The notes under the pieces were generated by a model that did not search any database, had not been told where the DNA came from, and worked only from the letters and a program-made list of their open reading frames with translations. A stretch of 60,000 nucleotides of DNA. It comes from Hydractinia symbiolongicarpus (taxonomy: Eukaryota > Cnidaria > Hydrozoa > Anthoathecata > Hydractiniidae). Shown here piece by piece: positions 1-10,200 of this stretch (positions are counted from its first letter, which is position 1; each line of letters begins with the position of its first letter). The position numbers and the translations under genes were made by a program. The DNA lies in assembly GCF_029227915.1 (NCBI RefSeq), contig NC_079886.1, positions 22,670,501 through 22,730,500 of the forward strand, in the 5' to 3' direction.

Positions 1-193
1 ATGTAAGCATGCGTGTACGCCCAACTTTCATTCAAAAACACAATAGGATAGCGAGTTCCTTTCAAATCATGCAAAAATACTTCCTTCTTGGTAATTTTTT
101 AAAACACGATCTAAAAAAGCTTTTCTATCGCCGTTCTTCATTCTTAAATTTTTAAAATGCGATCTAACAGAGCTTTTCTATCGCCGTTCTTCG
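1..193. repeat. Degenerate copies of a 53-bp satellite
   Basis: Divergent copies of the unit that forms the clean array further right: a run like AAAATGCGATCT, then an A-rich stretch, then TTTCTATCGCCGTT and a T-rich stretch. These copies carry variants such as GATCTAACAGAGCTTTTC that are absent from the array at 533-1075, so the two arrays are different subfamilies. No coding potential is seen. Confidence 0.8.
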
Positions 194-339
194 TTAGGGG
201 TCGTCTACAAATTTCGTATGATATTTTATACGAATATATACGAATTTAATTGCTTTTAATTCGTATAAAAATCGTATACAATTCGTATAGTGTTAAATAG
301 TTATACGATTTATAAAAAATCTAATACGAATTTTATACG

Positions 340-500
340 ATTTTCATACGAATTGTCATACGAATTATATTCTCTTTTATACGATTTTCATGCGAATTGT
401 CATACGATTTATATTCTCTTTTATACGATTTTCATACGAATTGTCATACGAATTATATTCTCTTTCATACGAATTGTCATTCGAATTATATTCTCTTTTA
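340..500. repeat. Left subterminal AT-rich tandem repeat
   Basis: Four copies of a unit containing ATTGTCATACGAATTATATT start their ATTGTCAT at 352, 396, 440 and 473, giving spacings of 44, 44 and 33 bp. The open frames predicted here simply translate the repeat and are not genes. Confidence 0.8.
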
Positions 501-532
501 TACGAATTATATTTCGTTTTTAAACTTTTAAA

Positions 533-1075
533 ATGCGATCTAAAAAAACATTTCTATCGCCGTTTTTCGTTTTTAAACTTTTAAAATGCGATCTAAAAAA
601 ACATTTCTATCGCCGCTTTTCGTTTTTAAACTTTTAAAATGCGATCTAAAAAAACATTTCTATCGCCGTTTTTCGTTTTTAAACTTTTAGAATGCGATCT
701 AAAAAAACATTTCTATCGCCGTTTTTCGTTTTTCAACTTTTAACATGCAATCTAAAAAAACATTTCTATCGCCGTTTTTCGTTTTTAAACTTTTTAAAAT
801 GCGATCTAAAAAAACATTTCTATCGCCGTTTTTCGTTTTTAAACTTTTAAAATGCGATCTAAAAAAACATTTCTATCGCCGTTTTTTGTTTTTAAACTTT
901 TAAAATGCGATCTAAAAAAACATTTCTATCGCCGTTTTTCGTTTTTAAACTCTTAAAATGCGATCTAAAAAAACATTTCTATCGCCGTTTTTCAACTTTT
1001 AACATGCGATCTAAAAAAACATTTCTATCGCCGTTTTTCGTTTTTAAACTTTTAAAATGCGATCTAAAAAATATT
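533..1075. repeat. 53-bp satellite array, about 10 copies
   Basis: Successive GCGATC anchors end at 540, 593 and 646, so the period is 53 bp. The unit contains TTTTAAAATGCGATCT, a run of seven A, then CATTTCTATCGCCG and TTTTTCGTTTTTAAAC. Copies differ by only a few bases, much less than the flanking copies at 1-193 and 1479-1640, which suggests recent local amplification or homogenisation. Confidence 0.92.
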
Positions 1076-1189
1076 TTATTTTGAAACTCATATACGAATT
1101 TAATACAATGTCAAACGATTTTCTTTTTTTTAAAACCATACGCATCTAATTAAAATCTCATACGAATTTTTTGTTAAACTCGTACGAAT

Positions 1190-1375
1190 TTAACTCATAC
1201 GAATTTAATTTAAAACTCATACGAATTTAATTTAAAACTCATACGAATTTAATTTAAAACTCATACGAATTTAATTTAAAACTCATACGAATTTAATTTA
1301 AAACTCATACGAATTTAATTAAAAACTCATACGAATTTAATTAAAAACTCATACGAATTTTATACGAATTTAGAA
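1190..1375. repeat. 22-bp tandem repeat, right subterminal
   Basis: About eight copies of a 22-bp unit, AAAACTCATACGAATTTAAT plus TT. CTCAT starts at 1216 and 1238 and continues at 22-bp steps. The array mirrors the TACGAATT-rich left subterminal region of the same inverted-repeat element. Confidence 0.88.
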
Positions 1376-1478
1376 AAATTTCATACGAATTTAATTACTG
1401 TATGGCAAAAGAAAATTCGTATAGCATATACGATTTTTTTTGATACGAATTGCTACGAATTTTGTAGATGACCCCTTA

Positions 1479-1937
1479 TTAAATTTTTAAACGCGATCTC
1501 AAAAAGCTTTTCTATTGCTGCTTTTCGTTCTAAACTTTTAAAATGCAATATAACGAAGCTTATCTATCAACGTTTTTCGTTCTTATATTTTTAAAACGCG
1601 ATCTGAAAAAGCATTTCTATCGCTGCGTAAAAATATTTGATTCACAGTTTTATCATTTTCTTCATAAAGTGATTCTCAAAAATGGTATTTTTTATCGATT
1701 ATGGTATTAATATATCAATTTGCAAAATGCGAACTGCGATTCGAACCCTGCTCTAATAATAGTGATGTTTAAATGGAAGTGTCTGTTCCTTTTGTTTCTT
1801 CTTTCTGTTTAAATGTGTTGTTTTTTCTTGATTATTTAATGCCAAAAATAAAAACGTGAAAATAGGTTTTAGAAAATGGCACATGACCTTTTGTTTTTTA
1901 CTGTAAAAATTAAATGATAACACCAATTATTGTAAAT
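1479..1937. repeat. Diverged 53-bp satellite copies, then unassigned AT-rich DNA
   Basis: 1479-1640 resumes the diverged satellite subfamily seen at 1-193 (AACGCGATCTCAAAAAGCTT, TTTCTATTGCTG). 1641-1937 is AT-rich DNA without a recognisable gene or repeat. Confidence 0.7.
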
Positions 1938-2286
1938 CATCATCATCATCATTCTTGCCTTAACGTCTGTTTTCCATGCTAGCATGGGTTGGACGGGGTA
2001 TATTAATGACCCTCTTCCAATCTGATCTAGACTGTGTTAGATCAACCTCCTGCCAAGTCTTTCTTGGTCTGCCTCTGGGATTTGCCCCAGGAACTATCAA
2101 GTCTCTACACTTTCTTACCCAATTATCCCCCTCCATTCTTTCCAAGTGCTACGGCCAATTCAATTTTCTTATCTGGATAACATCTTTAATCCTACGGATA
2201 CTTAGCCTGCTTCTTAGCTCATCTGAACTCTTTCTGTCTCTCAGACTGGTGTTACACATCCACCTAACCATTCTCATATCATTTCT
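1938..2286 (-). mobile_element. LINE fragment, 3' part (C-terminal tail of the reverse transcriptase ORF)
   Basis: On the minus strand the sequence encodes pieces typical of the end of a non-LTR retrotransposon ORF: a stretch reading MVRWMCNTSLRDRKSS, then GRPRKTWQEVDLTQSRSDWK. The element ends in a short (ATG)n tail at 1938-1951, as many LINEs do. The upstream part of the same LINE lies at 6365-6795; the Copia element was inserted between them. The reading frame is interrupted. The clade is not resolved by eye. Confidence 0.75.
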
Positions 2287-2500
2287 CTCTAAACTCACAA
2301 TATGTTTATGACTAACCTGTAGGTTATCTTTACAGTTCTCCTAATAACACAACAACAAATAAACCAAATTGATTTACACACAACACAATATACACCACTA
2401 TTATAAACACAATGATTTCACCAGAAAGATTGGTTCAACACAAGTAAACCCCACCAGCAATTGATTCTTATTAGTAATCGCTTAGAATGGAAGATTAACA
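2287..2500 (-). repeat. 3' LTR of the Copia element
   Basis: Aligned over its length with 6151-6364. The inner end (plus strand ...GATTAACA at 2500) is intact. The outer four bases read CTCT instead of the TGTT of the other LTR, so the terminal dinucleotide is lost here, and no target duplication can be matched. Confidence 0.88.
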
Positions 2501-2515
2501 ATCTCCCTCTATTTT
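2501..2515 (-). other. Polypurine tract of the Copia element
   Basis: On the minus strand AAAATAGAGGGAGAT lies directly before the TGTTAATC start of the 3' LTR, the expected place for the plus-strand primer. Confidence 0.7.
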
Positions 2516-2857
2516 CTTTTCTGCACGTTGTTCAGTTTATGCTGCTATGGGAGGAATTTATAGCGACTCCTACTCGCTTAGTATAGTGGTCCTGGGGAGA
2601 AATTGGCTTTTCACCAATGCCCTCTACTATACAAGTCTTGATCAAACAGTTACCGAAGACTATTCTTTCTTGGGTCCTTAGTTGTGTGATGCCAAGTGCT
2701 AAGTGGTGTTTCAGCAATGAATTGTGAAAAATAAAACTCAAAAAAAAACTTTATAATAAAACATTTTGAAAACACAACATTTGATTGGTCACTAATACTC
2801 ATCATGACCATTTTGTAGCACATTCAGTAGAAGTGTGCTATTTGCTCCTTGCTTTAT

Positions 2858-4200
2858 TTACACATCTGCTAACTGATGTTTGGTGGGAATCCACTTCAAT
2901 ATAACTTCCTTTTGATTGATGCTCTGTCTAAAAGAAGCCATGTCAACTCTTAATCGGTTATCTTTTGTTGAATATGCAGCTTCATACAAAGATTTGTTAT
3001 CTGTGTAGCACAAGATACCTTCTAGATCTGTCTTCACAATTTCCATTATTACATTTTTCACCCAGATACATGCATCAATACCATTAACAAGTGCTAAGGT
3101 TTCTGCTGCAAGTGTGCTACTCACAACTCTCCTAATCTTTTTTGACTGCCATGTGATAGGTGTCATGGTGTTCTCAACACCTTTAAGAAAAACAAAAATT
3201 CCACTTTGAGAGCTTCCGTCATGTAGATTTCCAAATGAGGCGTCAGCGTACAAGATTAATTGTAATGGAGGTTTCAACTTCCATAATTTTAGGCAAATAT
3301 CAGGATCCAATTTCAACTTCTTTACCAATTTATTAGCTCTCATAACATCACCAACATTTGCACGGTTTACCTTTGTGCTTAACTGACAAACATCAAAAGA
3401 AATATCTGGCCTTAATTGAGAAGATACCCAATTTAATTGCCAAAAATACATCGAAACTTGATTGCTCTTCATGTGAGAGTTCTTGATGTTTGTTTTTGGT
3501 GCTTTGAATCTCAACCTGTTCCATGCTTGCCACATATTTGCTTTGGTCATACCAATAGAACTATTGAATTGTTGTATGTTGACTCCAACATATTTAAAAT
3601 TACTGCAATTCTCTGACCCAACTCGAAATATTTTTCTAATGGATGCAATGACTTTTACTTGAAAATCTTCCGATCCTCCCCAAAGAAAATCATCAACATG
3701 TATTACGATCAATCCTTGACAACAGTCATCTTGAACCCAATAAAATAAAGCCTCATCAAATAAAGACATTTTCATTCCCAAACCAATTAACTGTTCCTTT
3801 ACTCGTAAATACCAAGCTCTTGAAGCATCAGTAAGGCCATATACTACTTTATTCAATTTCCAAAGAACCCCTATTACGTTTGCTTCCTTTGGGTGCTTTA
3901 TAATTACTGTCAATCGGGTTACCTTGAAGAAATGCTGTTTTGACATCTAAGGTGTGGCATTCCCATTCGTTAGTTGCTAACATTTTGAGTACAATTCGCA
4001 GGCTTTCTTTTGAAAACGTTGGGGAGTCTTTAGTCAGATTCTGAACCTCCTCTTCTTCAAAACCTCTTATGACCAAACGAGCTTTGACAATTTTGTTGCC
4101 CTCTATATTTTTTGTTGTGATTACCCATCTTGTGGATATTGTAGATTGACTTCTGTCTTCAACAGTGGAGAAAACATTGTTGTCTTGCCAGTTGGTTAAT
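2858..4200 (-). pseudogene. Copia reverse transcriptase and RNase H, frameshifted
   Basis: The reverse transcriptase starts near 4200 (RWVITTKN, then KARLVIRGFEEEE), continues with DVKTAFLQGN near 3920-3950, then changes frame. The second frame (2858-3946) carries the palm motif VIHVDDFLWGG and an RNase H region with YADASF, SSTLAAETLAL, YTDNKSL and KWIPTKHQLADV, all typical of Ty1/Copia Pol. A stop near 4213 separates this from the integrase C-terminus. At least two frame breaks make it non-coding as it stands. Confidence 0.88.
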
Positions 4201-4213
4201 TCTTTAAATTTCG

Positions 4214-5538
4214 CTAAATTTCAATAGTTGGTTTTATCGCTAATGATACTTCTTCAGTGTCATTGGCTTCAACAACCGGTTGCCATTTACTCACACATCT
4301 TTTGAAATCTAACCAATTAATTTCACCTGTGTCTTCATTTTGCACATTTAAACAGCTGCCATATTGCCTGCCTTCTTTTCCTTTTCTACTCACTTTACCT
4401 GCTCTGCTGTGAACTAATCCTTTAATCCACTCACTGTCTGGAGTTAGCTTATAGATGATTCTGGTTTTTAACTTTGGTATTCCTTGAAATATAGAGGTAT
4501 TGCCTTTTTTTTCATTGACGGTGGTTTCACTTTTTGATGTTTCATTAGATCTTTCCTCTATTGGTGTCCCATTGGTTTGTGAATTATCAATGGTCACATC
4601 CTCAGTTACTGGTGCTTCTGTTACTGGTACTTCCGTAGTATTACTTTCAAGATCAACTATGTCAAAAATTTCGTCTTCCGGTGAAACACAGTTGTCCAAC
4701 TGCATAGTTGTTACTTCTGGGCTCTTTTCAGAGTCTTGTGATGGTTTCTGTGAATGTACTACTTGATTTACCTTTTGCAACCGACAAATGTGGACTCTCA
4801 CATAACTTCCACCATGCTTGACAAGTACTTGTTTATTTTCTTGTCCAATTACAGTGCCTGGTCCATGCCATTTTTCGCTGTCTTTTCTTTTATAAAAGAC
4901 TTTATCTCCAGTTACATACTGCACATCATTGTAACACTGGACATTATGCCGCAATGCTCTACATATTCTTTTAGAAGATTCTGCTGCTATGAATGCTCTT
5001 CGTGATGCACGCATCACGGCAAGGTTATGGGCCACAGTCTTACTTGAAACTGTATCATTCATGGCTGGTAACTGATACCAAAAACAAGCTGGTTTGGTGA
5101 AAATCCATTGTTGTTTGATAAAGAATTTTTGGCACTAATAGCCCAGAAAAGTGCTCGATTAGGTGTACATTTCGTATCCTCTATAATCTTACTCAGCATT
5201 TCCTTAATGATACCATTGTGTTGTTCACATAGCCCATTCGACCAAGGACTTTCGGCTGCTGTTGTGGAAAACTCTATGTTAAATTGCTTACACATTTTTT
5301 CAGACTCCTGATTCTCATAAGAATGGGGACAATTCACAGCCCAGTGATAAATAGACTGACAAATATTGAACTTTGAAATATTTCCAAATTCATCAGGCGG
5401 ATTCATTACTCTGTTACTGGATCTGGTTTTTCCTCCATCCGTATCTTTGATTTGGTGCTGCAGCCCTTCCTCTTTTAAACCTTGAACGCTGATATCCACC
5501 TCTTTTAGTGAAGTAATTCTGCTCCGTAGAATCTGCAC
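4214..5538 (-). pseudogene. Copia integrase remnant with zinc-knuckle scar
   Basis: Frame 5059-5538 first shows a zinc-knuckle-like stretch, FNICQSIYHWAVNCPH, whose first cysteine is replaced. It then jumps straight to the third catalytic region of integrase (PWSNGLCEQHNG), so protease and most of the integrase core are deleted. Frame 4214-5062 continues into the integrase C-terminal region with a basic, aromatic stretch (YKRKDSEKWHGPGTV, then VLVKHGGSYVRVH) and an acidic Ser/Thr-rich linker. The ATG at 5062 overlaps the end of the previous frame, which points to a frameshift and not to a real start. Confidence 0.82.
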
Positions 5539-6109
5539 TTGCCTGTAAAACAGGCTCTATCTTTACAGCATCATTTGACACAGATGAGGCCACAGTATCA
5601 CCAAATATTTTCTTTAACTGTAATACCATTGAATCATAGCGTAATTCATTTATAGTTGCTCTAGCCAACTGTTGCTGCTCTGGTGTAAGATTAGCGCTTT
5701 GTAAAACTCGGTATGCCAAAACTCCATCAGGAAGTTCCATACAGAGAACTTGGATTTTGTGATATAATCGTTCAAACTCTATAAGGTAATCATTCATGCT
5801 CATCTCAGAGGGTCTTTTAAATTTTTTAAAGGTTTCATAAGCCAGGTACGCAGTTTGATTTACATCCTTGAAGTAAATTTTGTCCAATCTGTCAGTAATA
5901 GCCTTTACCCCAGTTGTGGCACTGATTTGTTCAATTTCCAATTCTAATACTGCTTCTTTAGCTTTTCCTTTCAAACCCATGAATATAGCTGGCCCTTGTT
6001 TTTCCGCCTTTAGTTCTGTGAGTGCTTGCCATATTTGAACTTCTTTTTTCCAGTCTTCGTAACTGGACTCTGTATTCAATGATAGTGGGGGTACCCAACT
6101 TTTCGACAT
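5414..6109 (-). pseudogene. Copia Gag
   Basis: A 231-residue frame starting MSKSWVPPLSLNTESSYEDW, with the UBN2/Copia-gag pattern: a W-rich N-terminus, repeated amphipathic helices (IWQALTEL, YLAYETFKKFK, YLIEFERLYHKI) and a basic Arg/Gly tail (RSRFKRGRAAAPNQRYG). It begins 41 bases inside the 5' LTR boundary. The zinc knuckle that should follow lies in another frame at 5059-5538, so Gag is frameshifted after the basic tail. Confidence 0.85.
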
Positions 6110-6135
6110 TTATCTATGATACTTTGCAATTTTAT

Positions 6136-6148
6136 TCCTCTGCTACCA
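6136..6148 (-). other. Primer binding site, initiator tRNA-Met
   Basis: Minus strand TGGTAGCAGAGGA, two bases inside the 5' LTR. It is complementary to the 3' end of animal initiator methionine tRNA, the usual primer of many Copia elements. Confidence 0.8.
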
Positions 6149-6150
6149 TT

Positions 6151-6364
6151 TGTTAAACTCACAATATGTGTACGACTAACCTGTAGGTTATCTTCACAGT
6201 TCTCCTAATAACGCAACAACAAATAAACCCAATTGATTTACACACAACACAATATATACCACTATTATAAACACAATGATTTCACCAGCAAGATTGGTTC
6301 AACACAAGTAAACCCCACCACCAATTGATTCTTATTAGTAATCGCCTAGAATGGAAGATTAACA
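6151..6364 (-). repeat. 5' LTR of the Copia element
   Basis: 214 bp; on the plus strand it starts TGTTAAACTC and ends GATTAACA, giving TG...CA termini. It differs from the 3' LTR by a handful of substitutions (for example TGTGTACGAC against TGTTTATGAC). Confidence 0.92.
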
Positions 6365-6795
6365 AAGATCTTCCTGCTTCACTGCCCATGTCTCACTACC
6401 ATACAATATAACACTTCTTACACAGGCCTTATGCAACCTACCTTTTAACTCAATTGACAAGACTCTGCTAGTCAACAAAGGAAGTAACTCTCTAAACTTT
6501 TTCCAAGCAGAACCTATCCTGCAAGTAACACTTCTTCCAACACCCCTTCACTGCCCAACATATCACCTAAGTAACAGAAGTTTTCAACTATCTCTAACGA
6601 GCCACTGTTGTACATCATTGAAGCTGGAAATACTTCATTCTCTATAATCTCACCTTTGCAACGCTTGCATACAAACTGAATGTCAGCTCTTAACCTTCCA
6701 CCAATACTACTGCACTTCTTATGTACCCAATGCTTGCAAGTCTGACAAAAAATTGAGTTATACAGTATACAAATAAAAAATTTCGGAAGAAACAT
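6365..6795 (-). mobile_element. LINE fragment, upstream part
   Basis: The minus strand encodes a Cys/His cluster (CQTCKHWVHKKCSSIGGRLR, later CKRCKG) followed by FCYLGDML, a string commonly seen late in metazoan LINE reverse transcriptases. It is then frameshifted and runs towards a stretch equivalent to AVKQEDL at the Copia junction. Together with 1938-2286 it forms one LINE 3' part. Confidence 0.72.
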
Positions 6796-7253
6796 TTCAT
6801 AATAAATAGGAATAAAATTTATAATAAATTTGAATGCAGTGAATCTGATATAAATATTTTATTTTTACAAAAAATATTTATCCCAAAACATGATAATTAA
6901 AAATAATCTAAGTCAATCAGGATATATTTTGCATCAAATTGTGTTTGTTTACAACACTACAGAATTACATGACACAAATCAGTAATATTTATTATTACGG
7001 GAACTCATTGTTTGACAAATCAGTCACTGAAAATTGTGTGCAAAATTTTTCAAGTTTGGTGAAAAGGGATACTGTATATAGGATAATAAAATTACCAAGC
7101 AAGGCTTAAAGGAAGGGGTCAAAAATGTTACAGTGTAAGGGTTGGAAGGTGTTCAACCCTTATTTTGAGAGCTGTATTGATATGCCTTTTCATTTTAGTG
7201 ATATGATATGAGTGGAGAATACAGTGTTTACCGATTAAATTAATTGAAACAAA
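6796..7253 (+). other. Intergenic DNA and 5' flank of the BAZ2-like gene
   Basis: No gene or clear repeat. The last part before 7254 should hold the promoter and 5' untranslated region of the BAZ2-like gene. I see no convincing TATA box at a fixed distance. Confidence 0.5.
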
Positions 7254-10200
7254 ATGGATAATCATGCAGATGGCTCGGGAATTCCATTTGAAAGACCTTA
7301 TTTTGCAGATTCAAGTATGATACGTGAGTTTACAGCTATACCTTAATTTGTTATGTGAGAAAATGAGAGAAAGATGACAAATCGAGCATGAATTTTTTTT
7401 GATAACCCTGTAGAAGATACACAAGTTAAAAAAATTGCACTCAAAATTTCTCATGTTAACCCACTGTGAGAACTAGGCTTTAATGTAAACTAATTTAATG
7501 TCCCATTATTTTTGGAACTCCAAGAGTAGCAGAACATTTTGACCTTTGAATAAAGGCTAAATTTATAGGGAACCCGATGTATAAAATGATGTCAAGCTTT
7601 ATTACACAGCTAAAAAAGTTAAGTAACATGACTTTTTAAATTTTTAAAAAGCTCTTTTCATTCTCAAGATATTTTGTTTAAAGAATTTCAGATTTATTTA
7701 TGCTGCATAAATTATGGTGTCATATTTAAGTAATATCAAATTTCGACATTTTCTGTCATCAATAATTTTAGACATGTTAAGGGATGTGCATTCCAACTTT
7801 ATCAATGCATTGATAATATAAAGTTTTCCATCATCAGTATTTTTAGACCTGGGGATTTATTTTATTTTTAGGTGAATTGATTAACATAAATTTTTTTGCC
7901 AAAATGACACTCGTTTGCTCGTCCTAGGCCTCTTAATTTTTTGCTGACAACCCAATAACTCCGGATCTTCAACTTGGTTTGCAATAAAATTTTATGGGTG
8001 AGCTTTATAAGCCATATGTTTGCTTACAAAATTTGATAGCAAACCGACATGTAGATCCGAAGTTTTTTGAAGCTATTATTTCTAAAAGCCAAAATAAAAT
8101 AACTTTCCCCAGAAAACATTACTTGTTCTTCCTCTTAAAGGGAACCCAAAGTATAAAATGATGTTAGATTATAGAGCTTAAAAAGTTAGTTAACAAGTCC
8201 TAATCAATTCACCTAAAATTATTGATGACAGACAATATCAAAATTAGCTATCACTTAAATGTAACATCATAATTTATGCAGGATAATTAAATCTGAAATT
8301 AAAAATAAATACGTTTGCTGTCACCTGGGTGAGGGTTTAAGCACTGACCCGGTTGGATGTCGGAATTTTATTTTATTTTTATTTTTAAAGCATGGCTATC
8401 TACAATATATTTTTCTTATTTTTAACCACTAAAACACAAAGTTTATGAAGCCTATGATCAAATACAGTTGGTGTTATTACAAGGAACTAAGGTATAGAGA
8501 ACATAAAGTCTCTTTTCTTCATGCTGACACTATTATGCTCCCCTGGTGCATTACACTTGAGACTCGAACGAAAGACGAAAGACCATTTGGAACCATGCCA
8601 CAAGTCAGTCCGACCTTCATCGTCACAGAGAATACTGCAAGAAGAGTGCGCACCCATGCAAGTTAAGTATAACCAGAAAATGGGAGACGTTAGATGTCTG
8701 GTACCTTCATACAGCTTTCGGACGAATCTTCTTGTGATGTAATACTAAAGAAAAAAAATGTTAAATAATGTTTAAAAAACCTTCTTAAAGGGGAAAAGAG
8801 AAATCAAGAATGTCTAGAATATATAATTCAATTTAACCAACTTGTTAAGGCCACTTAAAGTTGATTCTTTGTTCATGGTAAATTTGTTGCGATAAAACTA
8901 AAATACGTGATGCTCTAATTTTGTAATCACAAAAATAGTTATGTGGTTAAACAGTAGTTTAAATATTTATGTGATTTATAACAAAAATTGGCTACTTTTG
9001 CTAAAATAGTTATAATACAAGTGCGGAGAAAGACAAATTATTATTGTGGTAACACCCTCCTTTGTTATGATATATATGTTTATAATTACACTAGCTAAAA
9101 TGTAATACTGCAAGACTTAGTTGCCACTATTTATTTAAAATAATAAAAACAAGGTAGAATACGCTTGTTGCAACACCCTTTTTTTGGTAAGACAAATTAT
9201 TTCTATTTTTCCTTTGTAACTAAAAAGTATAAACTGCATGCATTATGCGAAAATACATGGAAAATAATAGTTGTCGTAACACCCTCCTCCGTTGTTATTT
9301 TTTATTCTTGTTTTGTTGGTGTTGTTCCCACTATACATTCAAGTTTAAATTATTTTTATTTTGCTGTTTGACTGACCATAAGCTGCTATCAACTTCTCCC
9401 ATAGAACAACTAATTAAGTAGGAGTATCCTAGAAGGTACAAATACTAAAAGAAAAAAAAATTTTTGTAACTTTCACTCAAAAAATTTTTCCACCAAGGTG
9501 CTATATTATTGACTCGTTTGGGTGATGGCAAACACAAATATTTTTAAGCCTAGCCTCATGCAGAAAATTATTATTTGTTTCTTTTTGCAACTTTATGCAC
9601 AAATTTTTGACTCTTTCCCATATAAAATCTGAACTTTATTGTGTTCAGTATTGTGGGTCACGCCTATAAAATCCTACAATTCCAGCCTTACATTCAATGC
9701 AACCTAATCCTCAAAGCCTCTTCGTAGAGTGACAAGTTAACAAGAGTAGCACTAATGGCTGTGTAACAACAAGTTTTAACAGGTTAGGTTTGCACCTGGG
9801 CAAACGTTTTTATGCTTTCGCAGCCAAAAATGTTATTGAACAGAGTTAAATTGACTGTTGTTCGCAGTAAATTTTGTAAACAGCTATCACATCTATCTCT
9901 TGGTTGTGTTCTGCTCTCCACAACTGCTTAAAAGCCGTCCACAGTTGTAATTTTTTTCAGCATAACCCTTAAAACTACCAATTTTGTCAGTTATTCTTCT
10001 TCCTTCTTACCATTTTATTTCAATTTATGGTAATCTGCTACTCCACAGAAAATGTTTCCTCCTAGCCAAAACCTATTGTACAACTAACACGCCATCCAAC
10101 ATCTCGTGCACTATTCAGTGTGTCACCTAAGTAAAGGGTTAAACAACATGATCTACATGAAAGCGTTGGTTGGTGATAAATCGCAATTTTATTATTATCA

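Larger units (their letters stand above)
197..1475. mobile_element. Inverted-repeat element with TTA duplication (PIF/Harbinger-like, non-autonomous) carrying a satellite array
   Basis: The left end reads GGGGTCGTCTACAAATTTCG. The reverse complement of the right end reads GGGGTCATCTACAAAATTCG, so 18 of 20 positions agree. TTA flanks both sides (194-196 and 1476-1478). A TTA target duplication and GG-starting termini are typical of PIF/Harbinger elements; that assignment is inference. No transposase is present. Just inside each end are AT-rich arrays built on TACGAATT and its complement. The middle (533-1075) is a 53-bp satellite array. The sequence on both outer sides is also 53-bp satellite, so the element sits inside the family it carries. 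Confidence 0.7.
2287..6364 (-). mobile_element. Copia-type LTR retrotransposon, internally deleted, nested in a LINE
   Basis: Two near-identical 214-bp LTRs (2287-2500 and 6151-6364) flank gag, integrase and RT/RNase H remnants in Copia order (integrase before RT), all read on the minus strand. A primer binding site matching initiator tRNA-Met and a purine tract lie at the expected inner edges. Frames are broken several times, and the protease and the N-terminal half of integrase are missing, so the copy is dead. The LTRs differ at only a few positions, which points to a fairly young insertion. Its outer flanks rejoin one LINE. Confidence 0.9.

Noticed and set aside
290-584. Open frames over the left AT-rich array (77 and 64 residues)
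   Set aside because: They translate a tandem repeat; repeated IRIIFSF-type peptide has no coding signal.
340-1375. CRISPR array
   Set aside because: Repeats are directly adjacent satellite units without unique spacers, in an animal genome.
8445-8742. Two overlapping open frames in repeat R1
   Set aside because: The second copy at 14697-15060 has indels that break both frames, so the conservation is not at protein level.
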